From Bacillota bacterium (lineage in GTDB: Bacteria; Bacillota; Clostridia; Christensenellales; UBA1242), in NCBI GenBank assembly GCA_009787915.1, contig WQSK01000035.1, positions 1-7,934 on the forward strand: a stretch of 7,934 nt of DNA, given 5' to 3'. Of the stretch, positions 6,865 through 7,934 are shown one piece after another. The translations under genes and the position numbers were made by a program. Numbering within the stretch: the first letter of the stretch is position 1; every line of letters begins with the position of its first letter. A model generated the notes under the pieces. That model ran no database searches and was not told the origin of the DNA. It saw only the letters and a program-made list of their open reading frames with translations.

Positions 6865-6938
6865 TAGGAAAAACCAAATATATAGGTGTGCAAATACCAA
6901 TAGTACATACGCACCAATATGTCAAGAAGTTTTGCTGA

Positions 6939-6970
6939 TAAAATATTAGTGTAAAAACACTACTAAGGAG
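6939..6970 (+). promoter_or_regulatory. XRE gene control region: -10 box, palindromic candidate operator and ribosome binding site
   Basis: A -10 like TAAAAT (6939-6944) is followed by the perfect inverted repeat TAGTGT-AAAA-ACACTA (6947-6962), which would cover the transcription start. AAGGAG (6965-6970) lies 8 nt before the ATG at 6979. The best -35, ATGTCA (6919-6924), is 14 bp from the -10 and so poorly spaced; it is 17 bp from AATATT (6942-6947). A 16 bp palindrome between promoter and XRE gene is the usual place for an autoregulatory operator. Confidence 0.5.
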
Positions 6971-6978
6971 TAAAACGA

Positions 6979-7221
6979 ATGACATTGACCCAAGCAGTAA
7001 AGCAGAGGCTTAAAGAAATATTAGAAAATCGAGATATGTCGTTATATAAACTTGAGCGACTTGGTTTTATTTCACCAAATACGGCACGCGCTTTGATGAG
7101 TGAACGCAACGCAAGTGTTAATCTTAAAACAGTAATGCAAATTATCCGTGCATTAGAAATGCGCGCAAGCGAATTTTTCGACAGCCCATTGTTTGACAGC
7201 CATGACTTAAACATTGATTAA
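6979..7221 (+). CDS. XRE/Cro-type helix-turn-helix transcriptional regulator (80 aa)
   Basis: This 80 aa protein is essentially one HTH_3 (lambda Cro/C1-like) domain. Residues 4-17 form the first helix (TQAVKQRLKEILEN). The helix-turn-helix spans about residues 21-45 (SLYKLERLGFISPNTARALMSER), followed by the typical VNLKTVMQIIRALEMRASEFF, where the last helix and the 'ASEFF' ending match the family. There is no extra sensor domain, so any signal must act through another protein or through concentration alone. The strong AAGGAG site fixes the start. It is divergent from the 298 aa gene and convergent with the acetyltransferase gene. The palindrome at its promoter suggests it represses itself; it could also act on the divergent 298 aa gene 150 bp away. 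No toxin gene adjoins it on the same strand. Confidence 0.9.
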   Translation: MTLTQAVKQRLKEILENRDMSLYKLERLGFISPNTARALMSERNASVNLKTVMQIIRALEMRASEFFDSPLFDSHDLNID

Positions 7222-7256
7222 ATTTTCATTGTAGTCAAAGTGGTGGAGCATCGGTG

Positions 7257-7724
7257 TTAAAGTTTGAACCGCTTTTCCATAATGAATTGCCCATCGCCAT
7301 AATTCAGTTTGCCATTTTTATGTTCATATCCAAGTTTTTTGTAAAAAGGAATTCCAGGTAATGAAGATGGGAGTTCTATTCTGTTTGCCCGTTTCCCAAA
7401 TTTATCATTTTCCAGTGTTTCCATAATTACCTTGCCAAGCCCTTTTCCTTGGTGCAGTGGCGATACAAAAATCGCGAAAATAGCGCTTTCAGTTTTATTC
7501 ATTGGTTTTATCCCACCACACCCTATTATTTCTTTATCATTTAGAACGACATAAAAACTTGATTCGGAAATTTTAGAATCAAGTTTTTCAAGAGTTAAAT
7601 CATTCTTTATGACGTAATCAATCGACCGTTGTGGGTAGTAATCTTTCCACGCAGAGGCACACGTCGCGATTGCCAATTTCTGCACTTGCGAAATTTCATC
7701 TTTTTTGATAAGTCGTATTGTCAT
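7257..7724 (-). CDS. GNAT family N-acetyltransferase (155 aa)
   Basis: GNAT enzymes transfer an acetyl group from acetyl-CoA to an amine of a small molecule or protein. The sequence starts TIRLIKKDEISQVQKLA, the usual first strand and helix. The acetyl-CoA pyrophosphate-binding motif A is HQGKGLG at residues 91-97, following the strand SAIFAIFVSPL. The later motif B region is LPGIPFYKKLGYEHKNG, where the FYxKLGF-like tyrosine is conserved. The 155 aa length is normal for a single-domain member. The substrate cannot be told from sequence. No Shine-Dalgarno is near the start; AAGGA lies 16 nt away, too far, and a -10 like CATAAT ends 5 nt before the ATG. The stop is 35 nt from the end of the convergent XRE gene. 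Confidence 0.92.
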   Translation of the reverse strand: MTIRLIKKDEISQVQKLAIATCASAWKDYYPQRSIDYVIKNDLTLEKLDSKISESSFYVVLNDKEIIGCGGIKPMNKTESAIFAIFVSPLHQGKGLGKVIMETLENDKFGKRANRIELPSSLPGIPFYKKLGYEHKNGKLNYGDGQFIMEKRFKL

Positions 7725-7729
7725 ATCGG

Positions 7730-7758
7730 ATTATGACATTTCCTTAAAAAACACGCAA
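7730..7758 (-). promoter_or_regulatory. Possible leaderless-type promoter of the GNAT gene
   Basis: On the minus strand, CATAAT (7730-7735, 5/6) ends 5 nt before the ATG at 7722-7724. TTGCGT (7753-7758, 3/6) lies 17 bp upstream. The -10 is good and the -35 weak. Confidence 0.4.
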
Positions 7759-7790
7759 GACCTTTGATGCAAATGTAGAAACTTTCTTCT

Positions 7791-7807
7791 TGGCAATTTC
7801 TTTGCCA
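7791..7807 (-). terminator. Short hairpin just after the tRNA-like 3' end
   Basis: TGGCAA (7791-7796) and TTGCCA (7802-7807) form a perfect 6 bp stem with a 5 nt loop, 4 nt beyond the tRNA-like CCA end on the minus strand. The following minus-strand bases (AGAAGAAAG) are not a T run, so it is not a typical terminator. It could be a processing or stability hairpin. Confidence 0.25.
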
Positions 7808-7811
7808 CTGA

Positions 7812-7856
7812 TGGTGGATGGTTCGGGACTCGAACCCGCGACCTACCCGTTACAAG
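7812..7856 (-). pseudogene. tRNA 3'-half remnant (tRNA-Thr-like, TGT loop) lacking a matching 5' half
   Basis: Reading the minus strand from the 3' end: CCA (7812-7814), discriminator A (7815), acceptor strand ACCATCC (7816-7822), T arm GCGGG-TTCGAGT-CCCGA (7823-7839), variable loop AGGTC (7840-7844), anticodon 3' stem CGGGT (7845-7849) and loop CTTGTAA (7850-7856), which would give anticodon TGT (Thr). The 5' anticodon strand that should follow (expected ACCCG) is absent: the minus strand reads TCATC. No D arm and no acceptor GGATGGT lie in the next 50 bases. The outermost T-stem pair is G-A. It therefore cannot fold as a tRNA, and is a remnant, an attachment-site-like duplication or part of a repeat. 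Confidence 0.5.
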
Positions 7857-7882
7857 GATGAAATCCGCCCAACGGGAGGTCG
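7839..7882. repeat. Long imperfect inverted repeat overlapping the tRNA-like remnant
   Basis: CGACCTACCCGTT (7839-7851) is complementary to AACGGGAGGTCG (7871-7882), giving 12 pairs with a single bulged A at 7845. The 19 nt loop contains a smaller hairpin GGAT-GAA-ATCC (7856-7866). The left arm is the same stretch that would be the variable loop and anticodon stem of the tRNA-like remnant, so the two structures exclude each other. Confidence 0.7.
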
Positions 7883-7905
7883 AATAACAAAAGGTTTAAT
7901 TTTGA

Positions 7906-7934
7906 TGGTGGATGGTTCGGGACTCGAACCCGCG
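7906..7934 (-). tRNA. Partial tRNA (3' end only; cut by window edge)
   Basis: Minus-strand CCA (7906-7908), discriminator A, acceptor strand ACCATCC (7910-7916) and T arm GCGGG-TTCGAGT-CCCGA (7917-7933) are visible. The anticodon lies beyond the window. A functional tRNA would need GGATGGT as its 5' end. By identity to the left copy it may be a Thr tRNA, but it could equally be a further repeat copy with no 5' half. Confidence 0.5.

Larger units (their letters stand above)
7809..7934. repeat. Direct repeat of a tRNA 3' end, period 94 bp
   Basis: Bases 7809-7840 and 7903-7934 are identical over all 32 positions; the second copy runs to the window edge so the repeat may be longer. The shared part is the CCA end, acceptor 3' strand and T arm of a minus-strand tRNA. 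Confidence 0.85.

Noticed and set aside
6920..6925. Minus-strand TTGACA as the -35 of an upstream promoter for the 298 aa gene
   Set aside because: At 17 bp the -10 would be TATTGG (3/6), far weaker than the TTGACT/TATAGT pair nearer the gene.
7812..7886. An intact tRNA-Thr
   Set aside because: The 3' half fits well but the 5' anticodon strand, D arm and 5' acceptor GGATGGT are all missing.
7812..7934. 3' end of tmRNA (which also ends in a T arm and CCA)
   Set aside because: The segment occurs twice within 94 bp, and no tag reading frame or pseudoknot series is visible.
1..7934. CRISPR array, insertion sequence or toxin-antitoxin pair
   Set aside because: There are no regularly spaced repeats other than the two tRNA-end copies and no transposase motifs; the XRE gene has no same-strand partner.

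Overview
The window looks like a chromosomal segment of a fermentative, low-to-mid GC bacterium, most likely an uncultured member of the Bacillota (Clostridia-like). The basis is a bifunctional AdhE followed directly by the redox repressor Rex, purine-rich Shine-Dalgarno sites, standard stop codons and a CCA-encoding tRNA 3' end. No gene here fixes the genus, so this placement is an inference.

Layout. 1-2555 (+): the 3' two thirds of adhE, then rex 3 nt later, forming one operon. 2576-3187 (+): an unrecognised lysine-rich protein of 182 aa with its own promoter and a strong ribosome binding site. 3184-3849 (-): an unrecognised 221 aa protein, convergent with the previous gene and sharing the stop tetranucleotide TTAA. 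3925-5109 (+): a signal-anchored protein with an Ig-like domain. 5157-5675 (+): a membrane-anchored PH/GRAM-like protein. 5679-5873 (-): a 64 aa one-helix membrane protein with a charged helical tail. 5932-6828 (-): an unrecognised 298 aa protein. 6979-7221 (+): a small XRE-type helix-turn-helix regulator with a perfect palindrome at its promoter. 7257-7724 (-): a GNAT acetyltransferase. 7809-7934 (-): two identical tRNA 3'-end segments 94 bp apart, the second cut by the window edge. No gene-free stretch exceeds 300 bases.

How the genes fit together. Only adhE-rex is a clear functional pair: AdhE regenerates NAD+ by reducing acetyl-CoA to ethanol, and Rex senses the NADH/NAD+ ratio and normally represses such genes. 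The rest is a patchwork of mostly single-gene transcription units.

The most notable pattern is in gene starts. adhE (internal site), rex, the 182 aa gene and the XRE gene carry Shine-Dalgarno sequences. Six other genes have no usable one, and a sigma70-like -10 hexamer ends only 5-7 nt before the start codon. In the best cases (5873 and 6828 on the minus strand, 5157 on the plus strand) a -35 lies exactly 17 bp further upstream. This predicts leaderless mRNAs. The second notable region is the tRNA 3'-end repeat at the right edge, where one copy has lost its 5' half and instead sits in a long hairpin.
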